A stretch of DNA of 64,000 nucleotides from Vesta saturnalis (Eukaryota > Arthropoda > Insecta > Coleoptera > Lampyridae): contig JARFJB010000939.1 of assembly GCA_036346205.1 (NCBI GenBank), positions 1,039,001 through 1,103,000 on the forward strand, given 5' to 3'. Made by a program: the position numbers and the translations under genes. Shown here one piece after another: positions 23,052 through 33,299 of this stretch. Position 1 is the first letter of the stretch. Each line of letters starts with the position of its first letter. The notes under the pieces are model-generated. The model saw only the letters and a list, made by a program, of their open reading frames with translations, was not told where the DNA came from and did no database searches.

Positions 23052-24890
23052 TTAATACCTAAACGGATCAGTAACTGCTAAACTACTAAAAGCAGTTTGA
23101 GGTATTATATATTTATCAAACCTTTTCCTATAGCGACCATTGTTAACTTCAGCATCCTTGTTTATGACCATGAAACCGAACGGATCTACCCAGCGCTTTG
23201 AACACATGTCCCGAAAGATTTTCATGCTTATAGTGGGACTTATATGATCCTCATACACGTGTTTTAGGTTTAATTCATTTTGCTCAAATAATATAATTAG
23301 ATTCGCATTATCACGAATTAATTGCTTTGGAATTTTACTGTAAGCTTGACCCAAATAAAAACAGTCAATCTCATTATGCCTACCCATAGAAAAATATGCC
23401 CTTATGTTATTTTGCTTTTTAAATCCGATATCATCGAAAAATAAAAAGAGAGTTTGATTTTGGGCAATTAGGTTAAATCACATCTTGATTATCACTGAAG
23501 GTAACGTAACCTATATCTTTCATTGGAAGTAAGCTTTCCTGCAAAAGTTTGTACTTGTTTTGATTCAATGACTTAGAGTATACGTACACATTATAACATT
23601 AAAAATTAGGTATGTGATTTAATTAAAAGGTAATTTCCACCACGGTCAGCCCAAGGTACAATACTTACAAAACTGTAGGTTGAGAACTATTTTTAACAGG
23701 TGTGAGGTAAAGATTGTCATGGATATATCAGTAATGAATTTGTTTGTTTTTCTTGTTGGGACTCAATTTTTAGTTCTAATAATCAAAATACAACAAAAAT
23801 TGAGAAATTACAATTAATTAGATTATCACACAAATATTTTAGAAACCGGTCATTTTTTTTAAATCAAAATAACACGATACTTATTTGTTTTTATTAAACG
23901 TATTTTAAAAAGGATACGTTTATTTATTCTCAAAATAAATATATTCTTGTCTTAAAACGAACTGCAGTATGAGAACTTCATTTCCTATTCATAAGATACA
24001 CATACGGTAAAGTAGATAATGTAATTTCCATTTGTCTTCAATATACAAATAAACGAAATGTAGATCATATATAAAGGTAACGTAACTTTCATGTCATAAA
24101 CGTACGGTAAGGTAAGATAATTTTCAGGAGATGTAGATCAAACAACAAACGCAAGCTTCGGACAACGAAAGCGTCATTAAACGATGAAAGCAGATAAAAC
24201 AGCATGCGTTATTGATGCAAAACAAAGGTATCTCCATTTATAATTCGTGGAGATGTCATCAACCAGCCTTTTGCAACGATACGAAATTGATTAACATAAG
24301 AGCTTTTCCTTAACACAATCGGTTTTCCTTAATGTAGAGGCGTACCCTTGTTACCTATTATTTGTTCCCTTTTATTTATAATATATACAAAAATGATTAA
24401 AAGTTTCATACCTTACACAAGGAGCAAAACTTAAAAAAAACATTGAAACACAAAGGCCAATTAATTAAGTGAGTTCGCATTTGGAAAACAAAATTGATGG
24501 TAAAATAGCCCTTATAGACCAACACTTTGTACAGGGACGTTCGTAATTACGTACACTAAAGAGAAAATATCGATATATACCAAAATTCAATTATTGAAAG
24601 GAAAAAGATACCAACGTAATGTAAATATACTTCACAATAATAATACAAATTCAAAACTTAAATTAAGGTAACGATAGCCAAGAATTGGCACGTTACAAGA
24701 TGTTTAAATTTTAAACCATTTTTCTCAGTAAGCTGACTAATCAATGTTTGTTTTGCCACAACTGAGGGGCCATAATACCACGTATAGGAAGTAAACCACT
24801 ATGTTTTGGAGTACCAGACTTTTCATCTGCGTCATGATTTTGAATTGGAAGTTTTGTTTCTGAGCAACTACTTTCATCTTTTGGGATGAA
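23052..24890 (-). pseudogene. Polinton packaging ATPase, split by a 1.1 kb insertion
   Basis: The N-terminal part (about 24890-24700) contains the LP-I-HD start and a degenerate P-loop where the expected GPSxCGKT has become GPSVVAKQT, with frame changes. The coding text stops at about 24700 inside a repeat and resumes at about 23605 with NVYVYSKSLNQNKY. The C-terminal part carries the FDD Walker B-like box, FSMGRHNEIDCFYLGQAYS and KQLIRDNANLIILF (sensor and arginine region), with a stop at 23052. In Polintons this HerA/FtsK-like enzyme would pump DNA into the capsid. It starts right after the capsid gene stop. This copy cannot work. Confidence 0.8.
23611..24700. repeat. 1.1 kb dispersed repeat inserted in the Polinton ATPase (copy A)
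   Basis: This segment is similar in order and orientation to 39195-40432. Shared stretches include GTAGGTTGAG, CAAAATACAACAAAAATTGA, GAGAACTTCATTTC, ACGATACGAAATT, AATAGCCCTTATAGACCA, CAGGGACGTTCGTAATTA, ACACTAAAGAGAAAATATCG and CCAAGAATTNGCA. It separates two parts of one ATPase gene, so it is an insertion. No open reading frame or target duplication could be defined; boundaries are good to about 20 bp. Confidence 0.75.
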
Positions 24891-24918
24891 ATAAAACTAA
24901 AGAATAATTACAATATTT

Positions 24919-26075
24919 TTATTTATTGACAATTATATTACAAAAATAATTTTTCACTTCTGAAGTGGCTGTACTACAAATATTATGGAGAATAAGACCA
25001 TAGACAACGATTCCATTATCGAAAGGTGTTAGCGATTCCATTTCCAATTTGATGTCTACTGTTGAGTTTTTTAAGGATTCATTTTGTTTAGAGCAGTCCT
25101 TTACAAATACTGGACATGATTTGAACTCGGAATAGTTGAATAATGCATCTTCACCATAGTATTCACATCGGAATATCAAAAAGTTGTTGTAGGCAGGTAT
25201 GTATTGGTTAGCATTGAAGTTCAAATGCATTGCTTCATATGGACAATACTCAGAATATAGATGCACTTTAAGGTTTCTGACGTTAATGTGATCAAAATTC
25301 CCTGCCCTTGCCGGCTTTGTGTACCGTGTTGGAATGCAACAATTATCCAACGTGGTTTTTTCAGTTGCGTTGACGTTTTTTTTGGCCATATGTCTGAGGT
25401 TGCTTGCAGTAAAGCAGGTAATTCATATAAGCCCCATTGACAAAATGGAACGGTAACTATTTGTTAAGTGTGGTACTTTCCATTGAATTGTATTTAAGGT
25501 TATTTCCATATCAACGTCACCATAGCACTTATCGATCGAATTAAAATGAACTCTTGACGCATATTCACGATTAGTTGATGATAATCCTCCATTATTCCAA
25601 ATATGTGGTTTAATTGTATGCATACTATAAAAGACTTTTCTCCATTTTGCTCATCGAATTCTACTAATGGTTCTTTAATCTTTGTTGACCACTCCAAATG
25701 GCTTAATACTTTGCTCTTGCTTGCCGTATAAGAAATATATTCCTTAAGTGTAGATTTTATGCCTGGATTTCGACAAACATCCGCTCTTTGACTAACTAAC
25801 TCATAACGAATTTCTTCGAAAATAAAAAAGTTGGGAAAATTATTGGTTAAATTGCATGATTTCTTATCATCTTCTTTTTTGAGCTCCAGCTTACCTTCTA
25901 TGTACAGACAATTATCGCAAGTAATTGTAATTAGATCTTGACTTTGAATTAAGATGCGTATTTCTTCAGAAGGTCCATATTCAGAAAATCCATTCGGAAG
26001 ATAAGTGTGAATATCTGATTTAATTATAGTATCATCAAAATGTACGTTTTGAATGACGTTTAATGATTCGGCCAT
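24919..26075 (-). pseudogene. Polinton major capsid protein (double jelly-roll), frameshifted
   Basis: The N-terminal part (26075 to about 25550) starts MAESLNVIQNVHFDD and includes CIQLNHIFGIMEDYHQLIV, close to the FxFFEDYxKVIVN signature of Polinton hexon-like proteins. After a frameshift near 25550 the frame with WNNGGLSSTN and VDMEITLNTIQWKVPHL continues to 25423. A third frame (25389-24919) supplies VRNLKVHLYSEYCPYEAM and the conserved C-terminal VDIKLEMESLTPF...YGLILH. The total span, about 385 codons, is short for the family, suggesting internal loss as well as two frame changes. It would form the virion shell in an active element. Confidence 0.85.
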
Positions 26076-26435
26076 TGTCGCCGAGAACGTTTAAACCAGT
26101 TGAGGTTAAAAAGTATTTCTCTGCAGATGTTAACCGCAATGAAGGTCGATGACTAATTAATGACTTACTATCTTTTATATGAAAATGAAATTGGTCCTTA
26201 ATTAATTCTCAGAACCATGTTATTTTAGTTCTAGGCGTACTACTACACGAAAGTCTATTAATTCGCCCCTTTGATTAGTCAAATTAATTGTTATATTACT
26301 AATTATGTGGGTGTTTACTTCTAATTATTGAGTATTGCTGGGAATCTTATCTAGATGATAACCTGGCGGAGGTGAAACGTCCATCTCATATAATGTTTTG
26401 CAGGTTTCCGGTTCGATAAGATCCCTTTATAATGT

Positions 26436-26858
26436 TCACTCTACGTGTAGATGAGTGTGTTTGAGTATTTGGATGTCTAACGCGGACGTATGTAAAATAT
26501 TTGGTTCTATTATTTTAGACTCATACCCTAGCATGCGACCAATGATATTTTGTATACTAAAACCGATCTCAAATGAACTTTTTATCTCACATCTAAGTGT
26601 AATATTGTTTGCTCTATTGATAAACTTTTCGGTGGGTATTTTAGATTTTAGATAATCACTAATTTCATCTAACTCGTATGCACGGTGTGGAATATTAATC
26701 ATTCGTAAGTGACATGGATTTGCTCTAAAATAAAATCTATCGTCTGTATATATGTTTCTAATGCTGTTGCAATCATAAAATCCAACCAATCCAATAACGT
26801 ATTTCTTCCCCAAATCTACTCTATCGGTGGTAGAAGTTGTAGCTAACTGTGTTACCAC
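26436..26858 (-). CDS. Polinton minor capsid-type protein (probable penton), open frame
   Basis: A 140-codon open frame starting MVTQLATTS, with YDCNSIRNIY, the IPHRAYELDEISDYLKSKI helix motif, NNITLRCEIKSSFEI and IGRMLGYESKII. The order Y-x-L-x-D-I-x-x-Y-L, then N-T-L-K-x-E-I-K, then LLGF-like, is one I associate with a conserved Polinton/adintovirus structural protein encoded between protease and capsid. Whether it is the single jelly-roll penton protein is uncertain. The frame is uninterrupted but shorter than relatives I recall, so truncation at either end is possible. Confidence 0.6.
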   Translation of the reverse strand: MVTQLATTSTTDRVDLGKKYVIGLVGFYDCNSIRNIYTDDRFYFRANPCHLRMINIPHRAYELDEISDYLKSKIPTEKFINRANNITLRCEIKSSFEIGFSIQNIIGRMLGYESKIIEPNILHTSALDIQILKHTHLHVE

Positions 26859-26899
26859 CTTCTAAACTGAATGTTATTGACATCTGAGAAAATTTGAAT

Positions 26900-27240
26900 T
26901 GTATCGATTATTTATATAAAAATTGTAGGCATAGGTGTCCGCAAATAATACTTTAAATTCTTGATCTTGGTTGTAATTATAATAAATTTTACATCCCCGA
27001 AAGTAGTAATCACTTCGATGGTGGTCGAAGATTACCGAAACTATCGTAATACCTACCTTTTACCCGCTTTTTTTAGCAAACCCAATGTTACCTGGTCCCG
27101 CTTTGGCTATCTAAGTTAATAATTCCAGATTCATTTTTCCATACCTCTCATAAAAATATCCCTAAAGTACGTACATTTTGGTGTATTTCTTTAAATCAAT
27201 ATCTGTTAACGGTCTTTCGGGTAATCTATTCAGTTTTTTG
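26900..27240 (-). pseudogene. Polinton adenovirus-type cysteine protease, decayed
   Basis: Across several frames one can read LPERPLTDIDLKKYTKM (about 27180-27225), IFMRG, NESGIINLDS (about 27105-27135), the catalytic histidine in HWVC (codon 27085-27087, preceded by an in-frame TAA), GRYYDSFGNLRPP (about 27015-27055) and the catalytic cysteine box CGHLCL (26926-26943). The order H...D/E-like FDSFG...C matches adenovirus proteinase relatives that process capsid precursors. Stops and frameshifts rule out activity. Confidence 0.75.
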
Positions 27241-27638
27241 GAAACGGTTTTAAGTATAATGCACCACCACCAAATTTTTATGGTTTTAGATAAAGTGCTC
27301 CGGAGCGTATAACGATAGATTCCATCATGCGATTATGGCGCGATGTCTCTTCTTGCAATTTTTTGGCATTTTTAGCTTCATTGATTGCTTTAGCAATTCT
27401 CGATGCACCAGCTAAATCACCGATTTCTGATAATCCTGCGAATAACGGAATAAAAAATGGTAAAAACCCTCCTTATTTAGGTAAGGTAATTACTCTAGGA
27501 ACTTCAATGTTTTTTTTTCCTCCTAAACTTTTTACTACACGTTTTGCCGCTGAAAGCGCCGACTTTATTGTGTCAGTAAAATTGTCATTAGGTTTAATTT
27601 TTTAGCTATTGTTTTCGTAAATGCAATAAATTTCACCA
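27240..27638 (-). pseudogene. Polinton pX/minor virion-like protein, decayed
   Basis: From the ATG at 27638 a frameshift leads to TIKSALSAAKRVVKSLG, then a stop after VITLPK (about 27478), then GGFLPFFIPLFAGLSEIGD, a glycine/hydrophobic membrane-active-looking segment, and SRIAKAINEAKNAKKLQEE ending in GALYLKP repeats (about 27240-27300). This hydrophobic-then-basic architecture is that of the adenovirus pX-like proteins seen in Polintons, encoded just upstream of the protease. Confidence 0.65.
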
Positions 27639-27666
27639 TTGAATTTCTTCCAGATTAGATCGACGT

Positions 27667-27996
27667 TTACACCATTCCTAATTTTCTCTTTGCTTCCATG
27701 GTGGTACTGACTGCTAAATCTGCAGTTCGTTCACCTAATTTTGCGTCTGATGATTTAAAACGTTCCCAAGCTTTTTCTTCTAAAATTTTATTTGCTTTAT
27801 GTGTACTTTCTAAATCTCTGTAGCTGATATCATGAGCATCTAATTGATTAATACCGGGGTCACTGCGTGCGGGTCGCGTCTTTAACTTTGTACCAGGACC
27901 ACAATACTGGTAACCAGGTAAATGCAATTCAACCGGAAATTTATTGATAAGAGTGTTCACTAAACCACCTGCACTCTTTCGCATCTTACCTAACAT
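27667..27996 (-). CDS. Polinton PLA2-like virion protein, open frame
   Basis: A 109-codon frame starting MLGKMRKSAGGLVNTLINK. LPGYQYCGPGTKL is the calcium-binding loop of parvovirus-type phospholipase A2 domains, and DAHDISY supplies the HD catalytic dyad. Between them the family usually has a longer stretch ending C-K-E-HD; here LDAHD is shortened by a few residues and the conserved cysteine is missing, so enzyme activity is doubtful. In virions such a domain helps breach membranes. It is the most upstream recognised gene of the virion block and is followed 29 bp later by the pX-like gene. Confidence 0.7.
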   Translation of the reverse strand: MLGKMRKSAGGLVNTLINKFPVELHLPGYQYCGPGTKLKTRPARSDPGINQLDAHDISYRDLESTHKANKILEEKAWERFKSSDAKLGERTADLAVSTTMEAKRKLGMV

Positions 27997-28470
27997 TGTT
28001 AACCTAGATGAATAAGGCAGGGTATTTATACCTAAATCGAGATCACCAAAACAAATAGTTATTAATATTTCTTTATTTAGTAAATGCTATACATTAGATA
28101 AGCAGGATGATAATGCAATATTTACATTAAGCATACAGTGTTATGTGAATTAATAGTATACTTAGCACTTATAACTTCTTCATTGTCTTTATAAATGTCT
28201 TCATCCTACCATGGAATTTTTTCTCGCGAAAACGACGGTAGTCAACAACTTGTATGAATTTTTCATAAAAAAATACCAGATTCAAGAAATTCCAATCTAT
28301 AGCTTATTACATCCTTTAAATTGAATAATTCTTCTACACTATGAGGATTGAATGTGCAAGAACAGCAGTAGTTTTCAATCATAACACTTTTCAAAATTTT
28401 TTCATAACCTTTAATCGATTCCCAATTTTAATAAATACCAAGATTGCTAGATAGAGATTCATAATGTTGA

Positions 28471-28881
28471 TCATATATTATATCTTCTTCTTCGTTTACA
28501 TTTGACAATTTTACTTTCAATTTCTTGATGTCGGAAAAATTGTAATTCTACATATGAATGCCATCCTAGAAGCTCATTCCATTCGTTCATATCTAACACC
28601 GTATTATTGCTTTGATCACAGTTGCCACACCCCATACGCACTACTGGTGCAAGGTTGAGGTGTGTATTGCATCCAATTTCCATATGTTGCGCATGGTGAG
28701 TATCGTTAGATAGTTTATAATCAACACAATCGATTAAGTATTGATGAGCTGCTGGTTTACACACTTCATCCTTATGTTGAAATGATGACCAGCCAGTGTT
28801 AGAAGAAGAAGAAGAACAACCTTCATCTTGTTTGTCTTCATTTTTATTTTTACAACCATTGGGCAACACCAACAACTGCAA
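28471..28881 (-). CDS. Hypothetical Cys/His-containing protein of the Polinton block
   Basis: A 136-codon open frame starting MQLLVLPNGCKNKNEDK. I do not recognise it. It has several cysteines and histidines (HHAQHMEIGCNTH, MGCGNCDQ) and a basic end (KCKRRRRYNI). Direction and spacing agree with the virion gene block downstream. An upstream in-frame start would overlap another frame beginning at 28949. It may be an accessory Polinton gene or a chance frame. Confidence 0.35.
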   Translation of the reverse strand: MQLLVLPNGCKNKNEDKQDEGCSSSSSNTGWSSFQHKDEVCKPAAHQYLIDCVDYKLSNDTHHAQHMEIGCNTHLNLAPVVRMGCGNCDQSNNTVLDMNEWNELLGWHSYVELQFFRHQEIESKIVKCKRRRRYNI

Positions 28882-28979
28882 CTATGTGATGTATCCATAT
28901 ATAATGGTGAACTTCTGAGTTTTGATCGTTCCAGAAATGATGCTTGCATTATGACGTCTTTACTTGCTCACAAAACCTA

Positions 28980-29260
28980 AACTATTTATGAACATATCGC
29001 TTATGTTCAGCAATATTTTGAAATCTTCAATCCGAGTTTCTTGTTTGAAATACTCATAAAAGCTCTGAGCTAATACACATTAATTTTAAAATCATCCATT
29101 TCCATCACTATACTGTCATCGTACTTAGTATTAATTACAGACACATTCATCACTTTATACTTTTTCGATATCTCGAGGTCACACACATTTTTAAAGGGTT
29201 TGCAATAGGTCCTTTGGTTTAACCCCGCTAACTCCATGTACGCTAACTAACTGCTCTTAA
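28980..29260 (-). pseudogene. Possible further Polinton ORF, decayed
   Basis: The frame reads LAGLNQRTYCKPFKNVCDL, EISKKYKVMNVSVINTKY, DDSIVMEMDDFKINVY, then a stop and LRAFMSISNKKL. The pattern L-x-x-x-K-x-Y-x-V-x-x-V-x-x-V-x-T-K-Y-G-x-x-I-V-x-x-x-x-D occurs in small conserved insect Polinton-associated proteins as I recall them. The function is unknown and the assignment is tentative. Confidence 0.4.
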
Positions 29261-31552
29261 CACACCCCGCTGCAGTTTGTGTAAGTTAAAATTTTTTATT
29301 TTTAGATTTCTAAGAATTGATGATCTTGACATTTTTATTTTTAGATTTCACCTTGAAAGAATTATAATATGATGACTTGACATTTTGACCTCGAAATTTC
29401 CCGCCAAAAGTTTGAACTTGAACTCAGACAGCACAGGCCCCATTTCACATCAATTCCTATTAAATGTTTTTCTCGCCACCAGAGGGCGAGTGACCTTGAA
29501 CTGGTCCAGAACCGGCCCTGTATAACTTACTTATTACAATTATTTTCAAATTCAATGCGGTTTTGCAAAATCAAAATTTATGGTACCACTTCCATTCAAA
29601 ACTTCTAATTTCTGTGAAACAATCGCCTGTCCTAGTAAAAAAAAATATTACCATACGTCTTTTCTTTCGACAGTAATGAAAAAAGACGAAATATAAACAT
29701 AAAATAACTGTATGTACCAACAAGGAACAAGAACCACTAGATGTACAAAAATCAAACTTGCCTTTGTTGCCAAATTTGCAAGTTCAGCTACAATAGGGAG
29801 TATTTTTTACCGGGCGTAGGTATCTGATTTCAAACGAAAAACCAAGTACATTATTAATTCTTTTATCTTTCAATTGTAACTTAACTTTATAAGGCATGTT
29901 ACATCGTTAGTTTTGAGGTAATCATCTTTATGGCAAAATACGAGCATGTATTTAGAAGAAAGCTCAGTTTCAATTAAAAAATGTAATTAATCATATAAAA
30001 AGCTGCGTCAAATAGAATCGCTTCTGGTAAATATAAATTATTTACGCCGTCATGAATAAATATTGAACTTTTTATCAAATTTTGTTTAAAACTACTCAGT
30101 TTTACCATTGATTTTGTTATATGAATGTCTACCGTAAACGTCACAGGTTTCGTCCATTACAAACTAGGATGTGTATATCTTTCTTTAGGTGTAGCTTGAA
30201 GAAGGAAACGTTTCTTGCAGTATTCTTTTACTAATGTTTTAAAAAATGGATGGTTCATTTTTTAGTGAAGGTTTGCAAAATGTTTTTCTTTATTTAAAAA
30301 TGCAACCACTTTCTGTGCTCAAATTAAAAAACAATTACATGAAAACCGCATAAGCATACATATTAGAATATATAACACAAACGACTTGAGAGAACCTTCC
30401 TTTTAATATGGATCGTCTATTTATATCAAATTTACAAAACTTGTAGGGTTGTCCTGCTTTGTACGCTCTTACTACTTGACTATTTGTCTAGCCTTAAAAT
30501 CATATTCTATTAAGTTTTAGAAAATGTATCTGCTTCCGCAAGTGGTTTGAACCCAGTTTGTGGCTTTTAACTACCAGCAGAAAATATTTTCTGTAAATAT
30601 ATTGTACTTTGAATATGCGCTAGATAACTTTCAATGCTTTCTACGCTGGAATAAACATGAAACCATATGGTTGGTGTATTTTCCAGTTTTCATTCATTGA
30701 ATTTACTTTAGAATTTACAGCGTGGATAATAATAAAACGTTTCGTGTGTTTATATTACCAGGAAAGATTTGTCAATAATTTAAAGGACCTGTTACACTAA
30801 CTACTGAGGACCAGACCATTACAGAAACGTAGGTCCTCTTGACTGGTATTTTTTTGCATATTGTGTGTCCATTTTGGTCCAATATGAGGTTTTTAATCAC
30901 TTTCAGGAAATTGTCTTATAGAGCTGAATGAGTTTGCTATAGATATCTCGTGCACTAAATGTATGAGTCGATGGTCTTTAGAAACACTATATAATGAACT
31001 CTCTAAGTCTTTGGGACAATGGCGTATTACGGGTATCTAACCATGCAAAAAGTATTGTTTCAAGAGCTAGAATAAGGCGATGCTGTTATGGAATCTAACA
31101 AAGTCTAATGGCAACACTTTTGTGAATAAATTGCCGAACTAGAACCAATGAAATTCCCTAGAATAATTAAATGCACCAACGGGAATTTTTAACTACACTA
31201 AAATTATGAGAATTGTATAACAAGAATTTTGAAAGATATATAGGAATAGGTGTGCTGCTACATTTCCCTTCTTTAAATCATAATATAATGTAAAAATTTA
31301 TAAGAAATGAAGAACAAAAAATGCGAATAATAAAATAAATTTTATCCTAATGCGTTTAGATTCAAAAATCACAAGTACAAACAATGAAATGGACGATATA
31401 CTAAACATTAAACATAAATGTACTGACAAAAAAAAAGAGAAAAAACGGTATTTCAACAATTTGAAGTTACTAATGAAAATAACAACAATAATTACGTCAG
31501 GAGAAGTGTTGATTACGTAGATCAACACTTGACGGATCAGTCAGTGCCAAGA
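29261..31552. other. Unassigned AT-rich DNA
   Basis: Direct repeats of ATTTTTAGATTTC occur near 29300 and 29335. A minus-strand frame from 30258 starts MNHPFFKTLVKEYCKKRFLL and, with stops, continues to about 29850 (LFDAAFYMINYIF). It looks protein-like but I cannot name it; it could be another Polinton gene. GAGGACC words occur near 30803. Confidence 0.35.
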
Positions 31553-31570
31553 GGGGGGGGGGGGGGGGGG
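31553..31570. repeat. Poly-G run of 18
   Basis: Eighteen consecutive G in an AT-rich setting. It is preceded by a hairpin-like TGTTGATTACGTAGATCAACA (31507-31527). Confidence 0.9.
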
Positions 31571-31754
31571 TATTATCGAAAGATTTTTTTGTCTTCTCAT
31601 GGACTTAACCTTATGGAACTCGTTCCTACTTTATAAAAGAAATGAAGGAACACCTCTTCTTACAATGGAAAAATACCAACAACCTAAGTTTGTATCACTA
31701 GCATGACTATCATCAAATGTGCTGCCACTACTGAGTCGAAAATTTCTTGAATGT

Positions 31755-31905
31755 ATTCTAATAACCCAGAAACCCAGAAAAAGGACAATCCAACCAGGCA
31801 ATGTGTGATTAGTAGAGTTCGTGGGCAAAAGATATCGCGCGAATCGAGATATTACTGCCAGAATTCGGATGTACTCCATGTTTCCGTGTCTACCACACAG
31901 TTTTG
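31755..31905 (+). pseudogene. Possible piggyBac-type C-terminal cysteine-rich fragment
   Basis: The plus strand reads KDNPTRQCVI, SRESRYYCQNSDVLHV and TTQFW, resembling the C-terminal zinc-binding tail of piggyBac-derived transposases (x-R-x-C-x-x-C, S-R-Y-x-C, P-L-x-x). Several expected cysteines are missing and no other part of the enzyme is nearby. Confidence 0.3.
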
Positions 31906-32759
31906 GTGATTTAATACGTAGTATGTTTGTTTTTTATTTATAGCTTTGTTCTTTATCAGTTAACTTGTGATTGCACACGTATGAAAATATTTATTTTTTT
32001 TAAGTGATGGTTCAGTTTTTCGGATTTATATGACGAATGTAAACTGTCACCGTTATTACACACAATTAAAATACCTTGCTTTTGGGTTTTTAAATGGTGT
32101 AAATCTATACGTTTCGACAACAATTACAGTTATCGTCCTCAGTAGTGGTAATATCTTTAAGAATTGTTTAAGATGTTAAAACAAATTTATGAAATATGAA
32201 AAAGATGAAAACACAAACTGCTATTATTATAAGTTTGTTATACTTATAAAGCCATCTATGAAATCTAATTTTAGTAAAGAATAACTAGATCCTTAATAAA
32301 ATAAAATATTTTTAAACTCCCTTGAGAATGACAAATCAGAACACCCTCTAACAGTCGAAGGCTACCAGTGAAAAATGTCATAACTCTTAATCAACAGCAA
32401 ATTTAACCAAATTATGATTAAATTTTGGGTGAATTTATGATGTAAGTGTAAAATTGTGAATAACTTTAATCTGGAATTGATAAAGCATTCACAAATGGAA
32501 ACTTGACATACCAATTAAGATCTAGTCAAATCTAACAAAGAAATAGTTTTTATCAATAATTGTAATTGTGTTTTTACAGTGAACACAGAATGTACGCTTA
32601 ATACGATTTTTAATTTTAATTTCAACTACATGTGTTAAATTATTATAGTGCTGCGGTAAGTTAACATATAGTTGATAAATCATTCATTTCAAGGTCTAGA
32701 AAAAACACTATAAAATACATAGGCATACCAAAAGCTAAAATTAAAATTAAGACGTATCA

Positions 32760-33159
32760 TTATGCCTTCTTTTAATTATAAAATGCCAAAACCTATTTAA
32801 ACGGAGATTTTCTTCTTGTCTATTGAAATTATTAGAATCTTTCTTTATAGACCTTTCTCAACAGCTTCACTTTGTAGTCGAACATAATAATGAGTTTGTT
32901 TTGACAATATTTCCATAATATCAAATTGAATGTCATAATTTAAATTACTTTAAGCATGTTCAGCTACCGCAGATTTCTCTGCTTGACCTAATCTACAAAA
33001 TCTCATGTGTTCTTTATGTTTTGTACCAAAACTATGGTTTGTAGTACCAATATATACCTTTACACAAGAACAAGATGACTTATACACTCCGGAAGATGAT
33101 AATGGATTTGAAACATTTTTAGGTAACCTTAAATGTCCTTTAATTTTTCTTGTAAACAT
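32760..33159 (-). pseudogene. PLE GIY-YIG endonuclease fragment, inverted copy
   Basis: The frame from 33159 reads HLRLPKNVSNPL, GVYKSSCSCVKVYIGTTNHS and FGTKHKEHMRFCRLGQAEK. GVY...YIG is the GIY-YIG catalytic box with a preceding cysteine, followed by the R/K-x-x-EH helix. This nuclease is the hallmark C-terminal domain of Penelope-like elements. Beyond a stop at 32950 the text continues to ILSKQTHYYVRLQ. The fragment lies in inverted orientation upstream of the RT unit. Confidence 0.8.
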
Positions 33160-33299
33160 TAAAAACCCAAAAGCTAAGTAATTTAATTGTGTAAAAATGG
33201 TGAAACTTTACAATTTCATATTTCAGTGCTTTATGGGGAAGAAACTTATTGTTTTATTAGATAACTTGAAAAATTAAGAAAACGCAAAGCACAATTACT

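Larger units (their letters stand above)
22785..29260 (-). mobile_element. Maverick/Polinton (adintovirus-like) remnant, virion gene block
   Basis: At least seven minus-strand reading frames in a row match the virion module of Mavericks/Polintons: PLA2-like protein, adenovirus pX-like protein, adenovirus-type cysteine protease, a probable minor capsid protein, double jelly-roll major capsid protein, A32/FtsK-like packaging ATPase and a short downstream ORF. All are in one direction with small gaps, as in a late transcription unit. Protein-primed DNA polymerase and retroviral-type integrase were not found, and I could not identify terminal repeats, so the element is incomplete. Every gene but the PLA2-like and minor capsid frames is broken. 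Confidence 0.85.
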
